Made by a program: the position numbers and the translations under genes. From positions 186,001 through 250,000 of the forward strand of contig NZ_JASSVS010000005.1 in the NCBI RefSeq assembly GCF_030250645.1: a stretch of 64,000 nucleotides of DNA. The letters run 5' to 3'. Below are positions 8,778 through 16,869 of the stretch, piece after piece; positions within the stretch are counted from its first letter, which is position 1, and each line of letters begins with the position of its first letter. Under the pieces are notes generated by a model. That model saw only the letters and a program-made list of their open reading frames with translations. It searched no databases and was not told the DNA's origin. The stretch comes from Marinobacter azerbaijanicus. Lineage in GTDB: Bacteria; Pseudomonadota; Gammaproteobacteria; Pseudomonadales; Oleiphilaceae.

Positions 8778-9221
8778 TCATTCCCCGGCGTGGCTGATCA
8801 GCACGCCGGGTGCTCCCGCCTCAAGCAACTCCCGAATTCTGGCCGGTACCGGCGTTTTTGCCATTTTCGATGGCTGAATCAGTACATAGGTGATATCCGC
8901 CTCGGCCACCAGCTGCTCATCCCCATACCGATAGAATTCCAGGTGCACCGTGAATGAGGTGTTGCCAATCCGACCCGCCCTGACCCTGGCCTCCAGCACG
9001 TCATCAAAGCGTGCAGGCGCACGATAGTTCACCGTCAGGCTCACCACTTGAATGTCCAGATCCTGATCCAGCAGGTTCTGGTAGTCCCCGAACAGGGTGC
9101 GAATGTATTCATTGACAGAAATATCCACGTAATCTGCATAGCGGGCGTTGAACACGACGCTCTGTGCATCGCATTCGCCATAGCGGACGCGGAAACGGAA
9201 GCGGAAGGGCAGGTCGGTCAT
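8778..9221 (-). CDS. 4HBT-family acyl-CoA thioesterase, last gene of the phenol operon
   Basis: A 147-residue hotdog protein of the 4-hydroxybenzoyl-CoA thioesterase type. YGECDAQSVVFNARYADYVD contains the catalytic aspartate and the aromatic-rich stretch typical of FcbC/YbgC proteins. I chose the ATG at 9221 because it lies 13 bases after the PanE-like stop; an in-frame ATG at 9257 would overlap that gene. A perfect 9-bp hairpin (CCCGGCGTG/CACGCCGGG) lies within its last codons but has no T tract. It is the last of about 20 same-strand genes with short gaps, so it may hydrolyse a stray aryl- or acyl-CoA. This role is inferred. Confidence 0.82.
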   Translation of the reverse strand: MTDLPFRFRFRVRYGECDAQSVVFNARYADYVDISVNEYIRTLFGDYQNLLDQDLDIQVVSLTVNYRAPARFDDVLEARVRAGRIGNTSFTVHLEFYRYGDEQLVAEADITYVLIQPSKMAKTPVPARIRELLEAGAPGVLISHAGE

Positions 9222-9234
9222 GGGATCACTCTGG

Positions 9235-10188
9235 TCAGCCGGGTTTCTCCGCCTCAATTGCCAGCAAGGCGGTCACAGTCGAGGTATAGGGTGCCTCGAT
9301 ACCCAGATCCCTGCAACGTCGCAGTACCGCACCGGCAATGCTGTCCAGCTCCAGCGGCCGCCCCTTCTCCTTGTCCACCAGCATGGATGTCTTGATGGCG
9401 TTGAACGAACTGATCAGCTCGAACATGTCGTCGAGGTCTGACTGCCCCAGGTTCACGCCATCCGCCCTGGAGGCTGCAACGGTTTCAGCCATCATGCCAT
9501 ACACGATACGGCTGAATTCCGGATGATGAGTAAGGCTGCGGGTATCAAGTCCCGTCAGCGCTGACAGGGGATTCACACCATTGTTAATCACCAGCTTGCG
9601 CCAGAGTTCATGGCGAATACGGTCCGAAAGCGTGGTGGGGATGCCGGCAGCGTTGAATTCGCTCACCAGCGTTTCCAGCAGTTGCTGATGGGGGCAGGCT
9701 GTGCGTTCGGCGGCAGGCCACTCACCCATCACTATCTGGGCCACGCCTTCAGCTTCAATGACACCGGGCCTGACAATGTGCCCGCCAATCCTGACGGCGA
9801 GCCCGCCAATAACGCGGCCGGCACCAATCGCGTCTGCCAGAAGCGGCTCGTTATCAACACCATTCTGCAGCGACAGCACGGGAACCCGCCCCTGGGCCAA
9901 CCAGTCACCAAGTTCCTCCACCACGGAAGCTGTGGCTGTCGCCTTGAGAGCAAGCACAATAACGTCGAAGTCATCCGGGTGAAATCGGGCAATAAGTTGC
10001 TGGTGGTCAGACACTTCTGGCCGATGGACCAGGTCACTCCCGTCGTAGCGAACGGTCAGACCATTTTCCCGGAGGGCAGTAAGGTGTTCGCCGCGGGCAG
10101 TCAATACAACCTGATGTCCGGCATCCAACAGCCTTGCTGCGTAGTAACCACCAATGCCACCGGCACCAACCATCAACAGTCTGAGCAT
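9235..10188 (-). CDS. 2-dehydropantoate 2-reductase family protein (PanE/ApbA-like)
   Basis: A 317-residue protein. The N-terminal Rossmann motif is VGAGGIGGYYAARLLDAGH; ALKA and LQNGVDNE are the usual ketopantoate reductase motifs, and the C-terminal helical domain has RHELWRKLVINNGVNPLSALTG with the catalytic lysine region. True PanE reduces ketopantoate with NADPH for pantothenate synthesis. Its place at the end of a phenol meta-cleavage operon suggests a paralogue that reduces another 2-keto acid; pathway intermediates here include several 2-oxo acids. That reassignment is inference. It lies 28 bases after the DODA-like gene. Confidence 0.85.
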   Translation of the reverse strand: MLRLLMVGAGGIGGYYAARLLDAGHQVVLTARGEHLTALRENGLTVRYDGSDLVHRPEVSDHQQLIARFHPDDFDVIVLALKATATASVVEELGDWLAQGRVPVLSLQNGVDNEPLLADAIGAGRVIGGLAVRIGGHIVRPGVIEAEGVAQIVMGEWPAAERTACPHQQLLETLVSEFNAAGIPTTLSDRIRHELWRKLVINNGVNPLSALTGLDTRSLTHHPEFSRIVYGMMAETVAASRADGVNLGQSDLDDMFELISSFNAIKTSMLVDKEKGRPLELDSIAGAVLRRCRDLGIEAPYTSTVTALLAIEAEKPG

Positions 10189-10216
10189 TTACGGAATCCT
10201 TCGTGTTTTCCGTAGT

Positions 10217-10915
10217 TTATTGCATCCAGCCATAGCCGGCGAGCGACTGGCTGTTTTCATTCAGTGAAAACCCGAACAAGCGCTGGGGCGCCTTCATTCC
10301 GCCCAGACTGAATGCGGTATTGAGCACGCATAATGTCGGATCTGCAACGGGGCGGCCTCTGGCGGCGGATGAACCAGTACCTTTCAAAGCCGAGTTCGAC
10401 ATGGCGTTCGCCCACCGCTGCTCATCAACCCACTGGCGAATCAGATTGCGGATATAGCTGTCGTGGGGCTGGTGATAGCTGGCATTATTGCCATCGGTTT
10501 CCAGCCTGTCCAGGCAGATCAGCAAAACGCCCTGATCCCGCAGTGCTTCCAGGCAATGGCCAATGTTCCGATAGTGCTCGCTGGTCATGCCGGTGTTGAG
10601 CCGCAGCTCGATCACTTCCTCGGGTACCAGTTGCATCATGCTCTCAGCCAGTTGTTTCAGGCCTTGCTCTCGCGAACCGCTGACAGCGACATCAAACCCG
10701 CGTGCCTGCATACTGGATTGCAGGTGCCTGGCGAGGAAGCCCTTTCCACACTGGTGAAAAATTTCCGGCCGCGTGCCGCCCTTTTCAGACGTTATAAATG
10801 CCACATTGTTCACGACAATGTCCTTCGGTACCAGACGGCGCAGACTGGATTGGGCTTTGGAGCCGCCCAACGCTTTCGTCTCACACGACAGATACAGTAC
10901 TGGCAATCTGTTCAC
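10217..10915 (-). CDS. DODA/LigB-like protein lacking metal ligands (putative pseudoenzyme)
   Basis: A 232-residue protein without signal peptide. Its layout resembles class III extradiol dioxygenases of the 4,5-DOPA dioxygenase type. PVLYLS replaces the PtLFISHG start, RPEIFHQCGKGFLA aligns with the PptIhDFgGFP region, EQGLKQLAESMMQLVPEE with LDHGaWvPL, and SEHYRNIGHCLEALRDQGVLLI with the helix before SGStHN. At each expected iron or zinc ligand site the histidine is gone: CETK for HGSP, REQG for DHG, and no SGS-HN. The assignment rests on eye alignment only, so it could be a distant or unrelated fold. It sits between dmpI and the panE-like gene in the operon. Confidence 0.5.
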   Translation of the reverse strand: MNRLPVLYLSCETKALGGSKAQSSLRRLVPKDIVVNNVAFITSEKGGTRPEIFHQCGKGFLARHLQSSMQARGFDVAVSGSREQGLKQLAESMMQLVPEEVIELRLNTGMTSEHYRNIGHCLEALRDQGVLLICLDRLETDGNNASYHQPHDSYIRNLIRQWVDEQRWANAMSNSALKGTGSSAARGRPVADPTLCVLNTAFSLGGMKAPQRLFGFSLNENSQSLAGYGWMQ

Positions 10916-10953
10916 AATTTACCCCGGCAATCCACATTGACCTGAAGACCTGT

Positions 10954-11145
10954 CTAGGGCCTGACTTTACTGGCAGGTTCACCGGCTATTCCGAAATGGT
11001 TTTTTGGCATTTCGGTGATGATGACCCGCACACGCTCAATCGGTGAATCGATGGTGCGGGACATGGCTTCCGATACCTCCCGGATAAGGTTCTCCTTCTG
11101 TTCATCGGTGCGCCCTTCGAGAATGTACAGCTGTGCTATTGGCAT
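10954..11145 (-). CDS. dmpI: 4-oxalocrotonate tautomerase
   Basis: A 63-codon gene. After removal of Met the protein begins with the catalytic base Pro1 ([11 protein letters not shown]). Arg11, Arg39 and Phe50 of the characterised 4-oxalocrotonate tautomerases all fall at the same positions here. It converts the enol form of 4-oxalocrotonate to the keto form for DmpH in the dehydrogenase branch of meta cleavage. In classical dmp operons it follows dmpH directly; here two extra genes lie between. Its start is 9 bases from the GST stop. Confidence 0.96.
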   Translation of the reverse strand: MPIAQLYILEGRTDEQKENLIREVSEAMSRTIDSPIERVRVIITEMPKNHFGIAGEPASKVRP

Positions 11146-11154
11146 GGTGTTTCC

Positions 11155-11790
11155 TCAAGTAAGATCAAACAGAAAGTTCCTCACCCGTTCCGGGCTCGCA
11201 GATACAAACGCGGGGTGAGCGGCCATGCGCCCAAGCCATTGACGAATGGCAGGAAACTCTTCGGGAACCTCCACATCATTGGCTAACGCCAGCGCAAACC
11301 TCGGAAACAGGGCACACTCAGCCAGAGTTGGCTGGTTGCCGGCCAGGAAGTGCTCCGTGCCGAGAGCTGTTTCCAGGGCCGGCAGCCCTTCCATGAATCC
11401 GCGGATCCCCGCACGAATTCTGCTCTGGTCCCACTCCTTCTCAGGTTTATCGCGCTTCTCGAACACCACTTCCCGGATACTGCGCCCCAGAACATTATCG
11501 CCATATACCATCCAGCTTCGCGCCTCCGCCCGCTGGCGGGGGGAATCAGGCAGCAGCGCCGGGCCCGTTTCTGCCAGATACTCCAGCATGGGCCCGGAGT
11601 CCGTCAGCACCAGATCCTCGTCTATCAACACCGGCACAGTGCGATTGGGTGCCAGCCTCTGCCATCGGGCAAGTACATCTGGATCTGACCGGTCCAGGCT
11701 GTCTGCAGCTCTTTCCTGCAGCGTCAGGGCAATCCGGACCCGCCAGCAGAACGGGCATTCGGGCTTGTCGATCAGCTCTAACCTGCTCAT
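11155..11790 (-). CDS. Glutathione S-transferase family protein
   Basis: A 211-residue two-domain GST: thioredoxin-like N-terminal half with a CPFC motif (PECPFCWRVRIAL), the cis-proline region NRTVPVLIDEDLVLTDSGPMLEYLAE, and an all-helical C-terminal half (FLAGNQPTLAECALFPRFALAL). The CPFC active site resembles omega/glutaredoxin-type GSTs that perform thiol transfer or reductive dehalogenation or deglutathionylation. Its start overlaps the HCCA-isomerase stop (TGATG), so the two are coupled. In a phenol operon it may handle quinones or epoxides; this is inference. Confidence 0.9.
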   Translation of the reverse strand: MSRLELIDKPECPFCWRVRIALTLQERAADSLDRSDPDVLARWQRLAPNRTVPVLIDEDLVLTDSGPMLEYLAETGPALLPDSPRQRAEARSWMVYGDNVLGRSIREVVFEKRDKPEKEWDQSRIRAGIRGFMEGLPALETALGTEHFLAGNQPTLAECALFPRFALALANDVEVPEEFPAIRQWLGRMAAHPAFVSASPERVRNFLFDLT

Positions 11791-12380
11791 CAGCGTGCCG
11801 CTCCCAGTTCCTGCAGGTGCTCCGCCACGAAGTCCAGTCTGTCCTGACCCCAGAAAATCTGATCGCCGATGACAAATGTGGGGACCCCCAGAGCGCCCTT
11901 TTCCTGTGCTTCCTGCCAGTTCCGGTCGATCTGGGCATGGTTTTCAGGATCATCCATTGCCCTGGCAAAGGCTTCCCCGTCCAGTCCGACGCTTTCGGCA
12001 ACCGAGAGCAGCACATCCGTATCGCCTATGTCCCGGCCCTCTGACCACTCCGCTTGCATCATCGTCACCAGGTAGGGCCTGAGCAAACCTTCCTTTTCTG
12101 CCAGCAGGGAGCCTGCACCCGCCCGGGTCGGGTCCGTGGTTTTTGGCGGTGGAGTAAGGGGCATACCGAACCGGCGCGCCCAGCGCGCCACATCCTGCCG
12201 GGCAATAGGCATTTTGACCTTTGCGCGATCCGGATCGGACCGACCATGCCAGCCCCCCAGTGGCCGCCAGACAATATTGACTTGATACTGGTCGAATACC
12301 TCGAACATGCGACTGCTGACCAGGTAGCAGTATGGGCTGCGAAAGTTGAAATACAGATACAGATCGATAGCCTTATTCAT
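11790..12380 (-). CDS. DsbA-fold 2-hydroxychromene-2-carboxylate isomerase-like protein
   Basis: A 196-residue kappa-GST/DsbA-type protein. NFRSPYCYLVSSRM has the serine of the SPY motif that activates glutathione in HCCA isomerase (NahD), and the cis-proline region is GVPTFVIGDQIFWGQDRLDF. NahD works in naphthalene ring cleavage on hydroxychromene carboxylate; no naphthalene dioxygenase is present here. The enzyme may therefore use a glutathione-dependent isomerisation of a phenol-pathway or substituted substrate together with the coupled GST. It lies 36 bases after dmpH. No signal peptide, so it is cytoplasmic. Confidence 0.88.
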   Translation of the reverse strand: MNKAIDLYLYFNFRSPYCYLVSSRMFEVFDQYQVNIVWRPLGGWHGRSDPDRAKVKMPIARQDVARWARRFGMPLTPPPKTTDPTRAGAGSLLAEKEGLLRPYLVTMMQAEWSEGRDIGDTDVLLSVAESVGLDGEAFARAMDDPENHAQIDRNWQEAQEKGALGVPTFVIGDQIFWGQDRLDFVAEHLQELGAAR

Positions 12381-12416
12381 AAATTTCGTGCTCCGGCGGC
12401 AGTATTTGTTGAAGGT

Positions 12417-13211
12417 CTAGATGAACCTCCCGGACACGGTTCCCAGCCCCTGGTAACGCACGGTGATATTGTCACCAGGCTCTACGGCGATGGCGGCGGT
12501 AATGCCACCGGTCATGATGAAGGTACCCGCGGGGATGTGTTCGCCCCGCTCTGCCAGCAGGTTCGCCAGCATGGCCACGCTGGAAGCAGGATGGCCCAGC
12601 ACGGCTGCGCCTGCACCCACGTCTACAACTTCTCCATTCTTCTCGACCACCACACCCAGGGTCTTCAGGTCCACATCCGCAACGTCTGCCATCTGACCAC
12701 CAGTGATGAAGCGGGTCGACGAAGCGTTATCGGCAACCACGCTCACCAGATCGAACTTGAAGTTCTCGTAGCGGGAGTCGATGATTTCCACGGCGGGAAT
12801 CACGAAGTCCGTCGCCGCCAGTACCTGGCCAATATGGCAGCCCGGGCCCTTCAAGGGCGCCTTGGTAACAAAGGCAATTTCGGCCTCGATTTTCGGGTGA
12901 ATCAGCTCCTTGGTGTTGACCACACCGCCATCCGGAACACTGAAATAATCCGCCAGGAAACCGTAAATCGGGGTTTCCACGCCCATCTGGGCCATCTTGG
13001 CCCAGGAGGTGAGGCCCATTTTCATGCCCACGATCTTGTTGCCCCGCTCCTCCTTGCGACGGCGGATTTCCCACTGCACGTCGTAGGCATCCTCGAAGGT
13101 CATGTCCGGGTAGTCATTGGTGACCTTGGTGATGTCGTGGGCCTGCAGTTCGGCATTTTCCACGTGTTCGGCCAGGGCCAGCATCTGTTCACGGCTTAGT
13201 GTCTTGCTCAT
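12417..13211 (-). CDS. dmpH: 4-oxalocrotonate decarboxylase
   Basis: A 264-residue member of the hydratase/decarboxylase family. It resembles DmpE and shares with it the segments [18 protein letters not shown] and the VEIIDSR signature. It removes CO2 from 2-oxo-3-hexenedioate to give 2-oxopent-4-enoate, and in characterised systems works as a complex with DmpE. Its start overlaps the dmpG stop (ATGA at 13208-13211), which couples translation. The order F-G-H is that of the CF600 dmp operon. Confidence 0.95.
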   Translation of the reverse strand: MSKTLSREQMLALAEHVENAELQAHDITKVTNDYPDMTFEDAYDVQWEIRRRKEERGNKIVGMKMGLTSWAKMAQMGVETPIYGFLADYFSVPDGGVVNTKELIHPKIEAEIAFVTKAPLKGPGCHIGQVLAATDFVIPAVEIIDSRYENFKFDLVSVVADNASSTRFITGGQMADVADVDLKTLGVVVEKNGEVVDVGAGAAVLGHPASSVAMLANLLAERGEHIPAGTFIMTGGITAAIAVEPGDNITVRYQGLGTVSGRFI

Positions 13212-14245
13212 GCGTTCTGCTCCTTTTGCGCCGCCAGCAGATCCAGCGCCACATCCACAATCATGTCTTCCTGGCCACCCACCATGCGGCGTTTGCCCAG
13301 CTCTACCAGAATATCCACGGTCTTCAGGCCGTACTTCTGCGCCGCCACTTCGGAATGGCGCAGGAAGCTGGAGTAGACACCGGCGTAGCCCAGGGCCAGG
13401 GTTTCGCGATCCACTCGAACCGGGCGGTCCTGCAGCGGCCTGACAATGTCATCAGCCGCATCCATCAGGGCGTACACATCGGTACCATGTTCCCAGCCCA
13501 TCTTGTCGAAGGCGGCCACACAGACTTCCAACGGCGCATTACCCGCACCGGCACCCATGCCGGCCAGGCTGGCATCAACACGATCACAGCCTTCTTCCAC
13601 CGCCACGATGGAGTTGGCCACACCCAGGGCCAGGTTGTGGTGGGCGTGAATGCCGGTTTCGGTTTCCGGCTTGAGCACATCCTTCAGCGCCCGGAAGCGG
13701 TCACGGATGTCGTTCATGTTCATGGCGCCGCCGGAGTCGACCACGTACAGACAGGTAGCGCCGTAGTCTTCCATCAGCTTGGCCTGTTCCGCCAGACCCT
13801 GCGGAGTCTGCATGTGGCTCATCATCAGGAAGCCGACGGTGTCCATGCCCAGCTTTCTGGCGTGTTCAATGTGCTGCTTCGAGACATCCGCCTCAGTGCA
13901 GTGGGTGGCCACTCTGACGATTCTGGCGCCGGCGTTGTAGGCATTGTCCAGGTCGTGGACGGTGCCGATGCCGGGCAGCAGCAGGGTGGCGATCCTGGCG
14001 TGTTCAATCACTTCGGACACCGCTTCGATCCACTCCAGGTCGGTGTGGGCGCCAAAGCCGTAGTTGAAGCTGGAGCCCTGCAGGCCATCACCGTGGGCCA
14101 CTTCGATGGAATCCACCTTGGCCTTGTCCAGGGCCCGTGCAATGTCCTGCACGTTCTTGATGGAGTACTGGTGACGGATGGCGTGGCTGCCGTCCCGCAG
14201 GGTCACGTCGGAGATATAGAGTTTCTTGCCGGGGTTATAAGTCAT
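13208..14245 (-). CDS. dmpG: 4-hydroxy-2-oxovalerate aldolase
   Basis: A 345-residue TIM-barrel aldolase with [15 protein letters not shown] (catalytic Arg, Asp and His) and the metal-binding [10 protein letters not shown]. It splits 4-hydroxy-2-oxovalerate to pyruvate and acetaldehyde. Acetaldehyde is channelled to the neighbouring DmpF, with which it forms a bifunctional complex in characterised systems. Length is as usual. It lies 12 bases after dmpF and overlaps dmpH. Confidence 0.97.
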   Translation of the reverse strand: MTYNPGKKLYISDVTLRDGSHAIRHQYSIKNVQDIARALDKAKVDSIEVAHGDGLQGSSFNYGFGAHTDLEWIEAVSEVIEHARIATLLLPGIGTVHDLDNAYNAGARIVRVATHCTEADVSKQHIEHARKLGMDTVGFLMMSHMQTPQGLAEQAKLMEDYGATCLYVVDSGGAMNMNDIRDRFRALKDVLKPETETGIHAHHNLALGVANSIVAVEEGCDRVDASLAGMGAGAGNAPLEVCVAAFDKMGWEHGTDVYALMDAADDIVRPLQDRPVRVDRETLALGYAGVYSSFLRHSEVAAQKYGLKTVDILVELGKRRMVGGQEDMIVDVALDLLAAQKEQNA

Positions 14246-14257
14246 GAGTCAGTCTCC

Positions 14258-15193
14258 TCACTTGACCAGCGATTCGGCGATGCGCTCGGCAGTACCGAGG
14301 GCCGCGGAGGTCATGATGTCCAGGTTGCCGGCGTAGGCCGGCAGGTAATGGGCGGCGCCTTCCACTTCCAGGAAGATGGAGGTCTTCAGGCCGCTGAAGC
14401 GGCCCAGGCCCGGGACGTTCATGGGCTGGTCTTCCGGAATCACGTCAAACTGCACTTTCTGCTTGAGGCGATAACCGGGCACGTAGCTGTTGACGGCCTT
14501 GACCATTTCTTCCACCGAGGCTTCCACTTCCGCCTGGTCGGCGGCATCGGAGAGCACGTAGACGGTATCCCGCATCAGCAGGGGCGGCTCGGCCGGATTG
14601 AGGATGATGATGGCCTTGCCCTTCTGGGCGCCGCCCACCACTTCGATGGCCTTGGAGGTGGTTTCGGTGAATTCGTCGATGTTGGCGCGAGTGCCGGGGC
14701 CGGCAGACTTCGACGAAATCGAGGCGACGATTTCGGCGTAGTGTGCCTTGGCCACACGGGAGACCGCTGCGACCATGGGAATTGTCGCCTGGCCACCGCA
14801 GGTGACCATGTTGACGTTGCCTTCCTTCAGGTTCTGCTCCAGGTTGACCACCGGGACGCAGTAGGGGCCGATGGCCGCCGGGGTCATGTCGATGATCTTG
14901 ATGCTTTCTTTATGACCCCGCAGGAACACTTCGTTGTGCATGTGGGCCCTGGCGGAGGTGGCATCAAACACGATGTCGATGTCGGCGAACTCCGGCATCT
15001 TCACCAGGCCATCCACGCCCTCGTGGGTGGTGGCGACGCCCATACGCGCAGCACGGGCCAGGCCGTCAGACTCCGGGTCAATACCGACCATGGCGCCCAT
15101 TTCGATGTTCTTGCCATTGCGCAGAATCTTGATCATCAGGTCGGTGCCGATGTTGCCCGAGCCGATAATGGCTGCTTTGATTTTCTTGCTCAT
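14258..15193 (-). CDS. dmpF: Acetaldehyde dehydrogenase (acylating)
   Basis: A 311-residue NAD- and CoA-dependent enzyme. The N-terminal Rossmann motif is [16 protein letters not shown], and the catalytic cysteine sits in [14 protein letters not shown] near residue 131. It converts acetaldehyde from DmpG to acetyl-CoA, the last step of the lower pathway. No frameshift or truncation is seen. It sits between dmpE and dmpG with gaps of 23 and 12 bases. Confidence 0.97.
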   Translation of the reverse strand: MSKKIKAAIIGSGNIGTDLMIKILRNGKNIEMGAMVGIDPESDGLARAARMGVATTHEGVDGLVKMPEFADIDIVFDATSARAHMHNEVFLRGHKESIKIIDMTPAAIGPYCVPVVNLEQNLKEGNVNMVTCGGQATIPMVAAVSRVAKAHYAEIVASISSKSAGPGTRANIDEFTETTSKAIEVVGGAQKGKAIIILNPAEPPLLMRDTVYVLSDAADQAEVEASVEEMVKAVNSYVPGYRLKQKVQFDVIPEDQPMNVPGLGRFSGLKTSIFLEVEGAAHYLPAYAGNLDIMTSAALGTAERIAESLVK

Positions 15194-15216
15194 AACGTTG
15201 TCCTCATTAATCCCGA

Positions 15217-16002
15217 TCAGGCGAAGCGCACCGAGGCACTGCCGATGCCACCAATATCTACGCGCATGTAGTCACCGGCCTTGACCGGCTCCAGCGGAAC
15301 CAGGGAGCCGGACAGGATGACTTCGCCGGCCTTGAGGGTGATGCCGAACTCGCCCAGGGTATTGGCCAACCAGGTCACGCAGTTCACCGGGGAGCCCAGT
15401 GCTGCAGCACCGGCACCGGCACTCAGCACGCTGCCGTTCTTTTCCACCACCATGCCGCAGGTCACCAGGTCCACCTTGCGGGGAGAGACCGCCTGGTCAC
15501 CCAGTACAAACAGGCCACAGGAGGCGTTGTCGGCAACCGTGTCCTGAATCGCGATCTTCCAGTCCTGGATGCGGGAGTCGACGATCTCGAAACACGGCAT
15601 GACGCATTCGGTGGCAGCCAGCACATCGGCATTGGTAACGCCCGGGCCGCTCAGGTCTTTCTTCAGGATGAAGGCGATTTCGCCCTCGGCGCGGGGGGCA
15701 ATCAGGCGGTCGCTGATGGGCATGACCTCACCACTGTTGAACACCATGTCGTCGGTCAGGTACCCGAAGTCCGGCTGGTGCACATTCAGCATGTTCTGCA
15801 CGGCCTTGCTGGTGACACCGATCTTCTTGCCGATGATGGAGGCACCATCCGCCAGCCGGCGTTCCAGCATCCTCAGGGAAATGTGGTAGGCGTCATTAAT
15901 GGTGATGTCTTCGCCGCGGCTGGTCAGCGGAGAAACGGCTTCCCGGCTGAGCATGGCCTGGTAAAGCTCATCACCCAGTGCCTGAATACGTGTCTGTTCC
16001 AT
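15217..16002 (-). CDS. dmpE: 2-oxopent-4-enoate hydratase
   Basis: A 261-residue hydratase of the MhpD/DmpE family: [32 protein letters not shown] with the metal-binding acidic pair, and the [12 protein letters not shown] signature. It adds water to 2-hydroxypenta-2,4-dienoate to give 4-hydroxy-2-oxovalerate for DmpG. Both the hydrolytic and the oxalocrotonate branch meet here. Its start overlaps the dmpD stop by one base (TAATG). Confidence 0.95.
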   Translation of the reverse strand: MEQTRIQALGDELYQAMLSREAVSPLTSRGEDITINDAYHISLRMLERRLADGASIIGKKIGVTSKAVQNMLNVHQPDFGYLTDDMVFNSGEVMPISDRLIAPRAEGEIAFILKKDLSGPGVTNADVLAATECVMPCFEIVDSRIQDWKIAIQDTVADNASCGLFVLGDQAVSPRKVDLVTCGMVVEKNGSVLSAGAGAAALGSPVNCVTWLANTLGEFGITLKAGEVILSGSLVPLEPVKAGDYMRVDIGGIGSASVRFA

Positions 16003-16862
16003 TATTTTTCTCCTGCAGCCGATTGATCGGCCTCGGTCAGAAAATCGTTCACCAGCCGGGCGAACCGGCTGGCATGTTCAATCTGGGTCCAGTGGCCACA
16101 ACGGCCAAAGACGTGAAGCTGTGCCCGGTCGATCCAGTCCGCCAGGGTCAGGGACGTCTGCAGGGGAATCACTTCATCTTCCCGGCCGTGGATCACCAGG
16201 GTTTCATGGGGCAGTGCCCGGATGTCTTCTTCCGGGCTCGCCAGGTTGTCTACCCAGCGCTGGCGCGGAGCCGGGAACATGGCTGCAAAAGACTCCTGGA
16301 AACCGGGGCGGATGCTGGCCTGGTAGCGCATCTCCGCCAGTTCGTCGGTGAGCAGGCCCTTGTTGAAGGCGAACACGTCCATCAGGCGGCGCATGTTTTC
16401 AAGGGAAGGCTCGTAACCCCAGACCTCATCCAGCCCTTCGGTAATTGGAAAGCTGACGCCAACCGAGCCCATCAGCACCAGACGACGCACCCGTTCCGGG
16501 TGCTCGATGGCCAGGGCAAGAGCCAGGCCGCCACCGAAGGAGTTGCCCACCAGATCCACTTTCTCCAGGTCCAGCGCGTCCATAACACCGATGGCGTGGG
16601 CCACCCAGCGTTCACGGTTGTAGGTGTTGTCTTCCGGGCGTTCGGTGTAACCGAAGCCGAGCATGTCCGGCGCCACCACACGGCGGTGCTTCGCCAGCTC
16701 CGGAATCACCAGGCGCCAGTTGGCCCAGGCAGTCACTCCCGGGCCGGAGCCGTGGATCATCATCACCGGAAAGCCACCCTGACCATGGTCGTGCACGTTG
16801 GTGCGGTAGCCAGCAGCCGTTATCTCACGCCCGATTTCCGGACTGTTTTCAGATGCAGTCAT
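16002..16862 (-). CDS. dmpD: 2-hydroxymuconic semialdehyde hydrolase
   Basis: A 286-residue alpha/beta hydrolase of the C-C bond hydrolase group (DmpD/XylF). The oxyanion motif is HGSGPGVTAWANWR, the nucleophile elbow GNSFGGGLAL, the acid GREDEVIP and the base histidine GRCGHWTQIEH. It hydrolyses ring-cleavage products to 2-hydroxypenta-2,4-dienoate plus a carboxylate, and is mainly needed for 3-methylcatechol products. It lies 7 bases after dmpC and is coupled to dmpE. Confidence 0.95.
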   Translation of the reverse strand: MTASENSPEIGREITAAGYRTNVHDHGQGGFPVMMIHGSGPGVTAWANWRLVIPELAKHRRVVAPDMLGFGYTERPEDNTYNRERWVAHAIGVMDALDLEKVDLVGNSFGGGLALALAIEHPERVRRLVLMGSVGVSFPITEGLDEVWGYEPSLENMRRLMDVFAFNKGLLTDELAEMRYQASIRPGFQESFAAMFPAPRQRWVDNLASPEEDIRALPHETLVIHGREDEVIPLQTSLTLADWIDRAQLHVFGRCGHWTQIEHASRFARLVNDFLTEADQSAAGEK

Positions 16863-16869
16863 GATCGGC

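Noticed and set aside
8781-8810. Perfect hairpin at the thioesterase 3' end as an operon terminator
   Set aside because: No T tract on either strand and it lies in coding sequence; at most an mRNA-end structure.
12054-13199. Open frame of 381 codons on the plus strand
   Set aside because: Antisense to dmpH and the HCCA isomerase; no recognisable motif or ribosome-binding site.
13199-15271. Open frame of 690 codons on the plus strand
   Set aside because: It runs antisense through dmpG, dmpF and dmpE, which have full family motifs; its His/Gly/Val-rich product is typical of a reversed high-GC gene.
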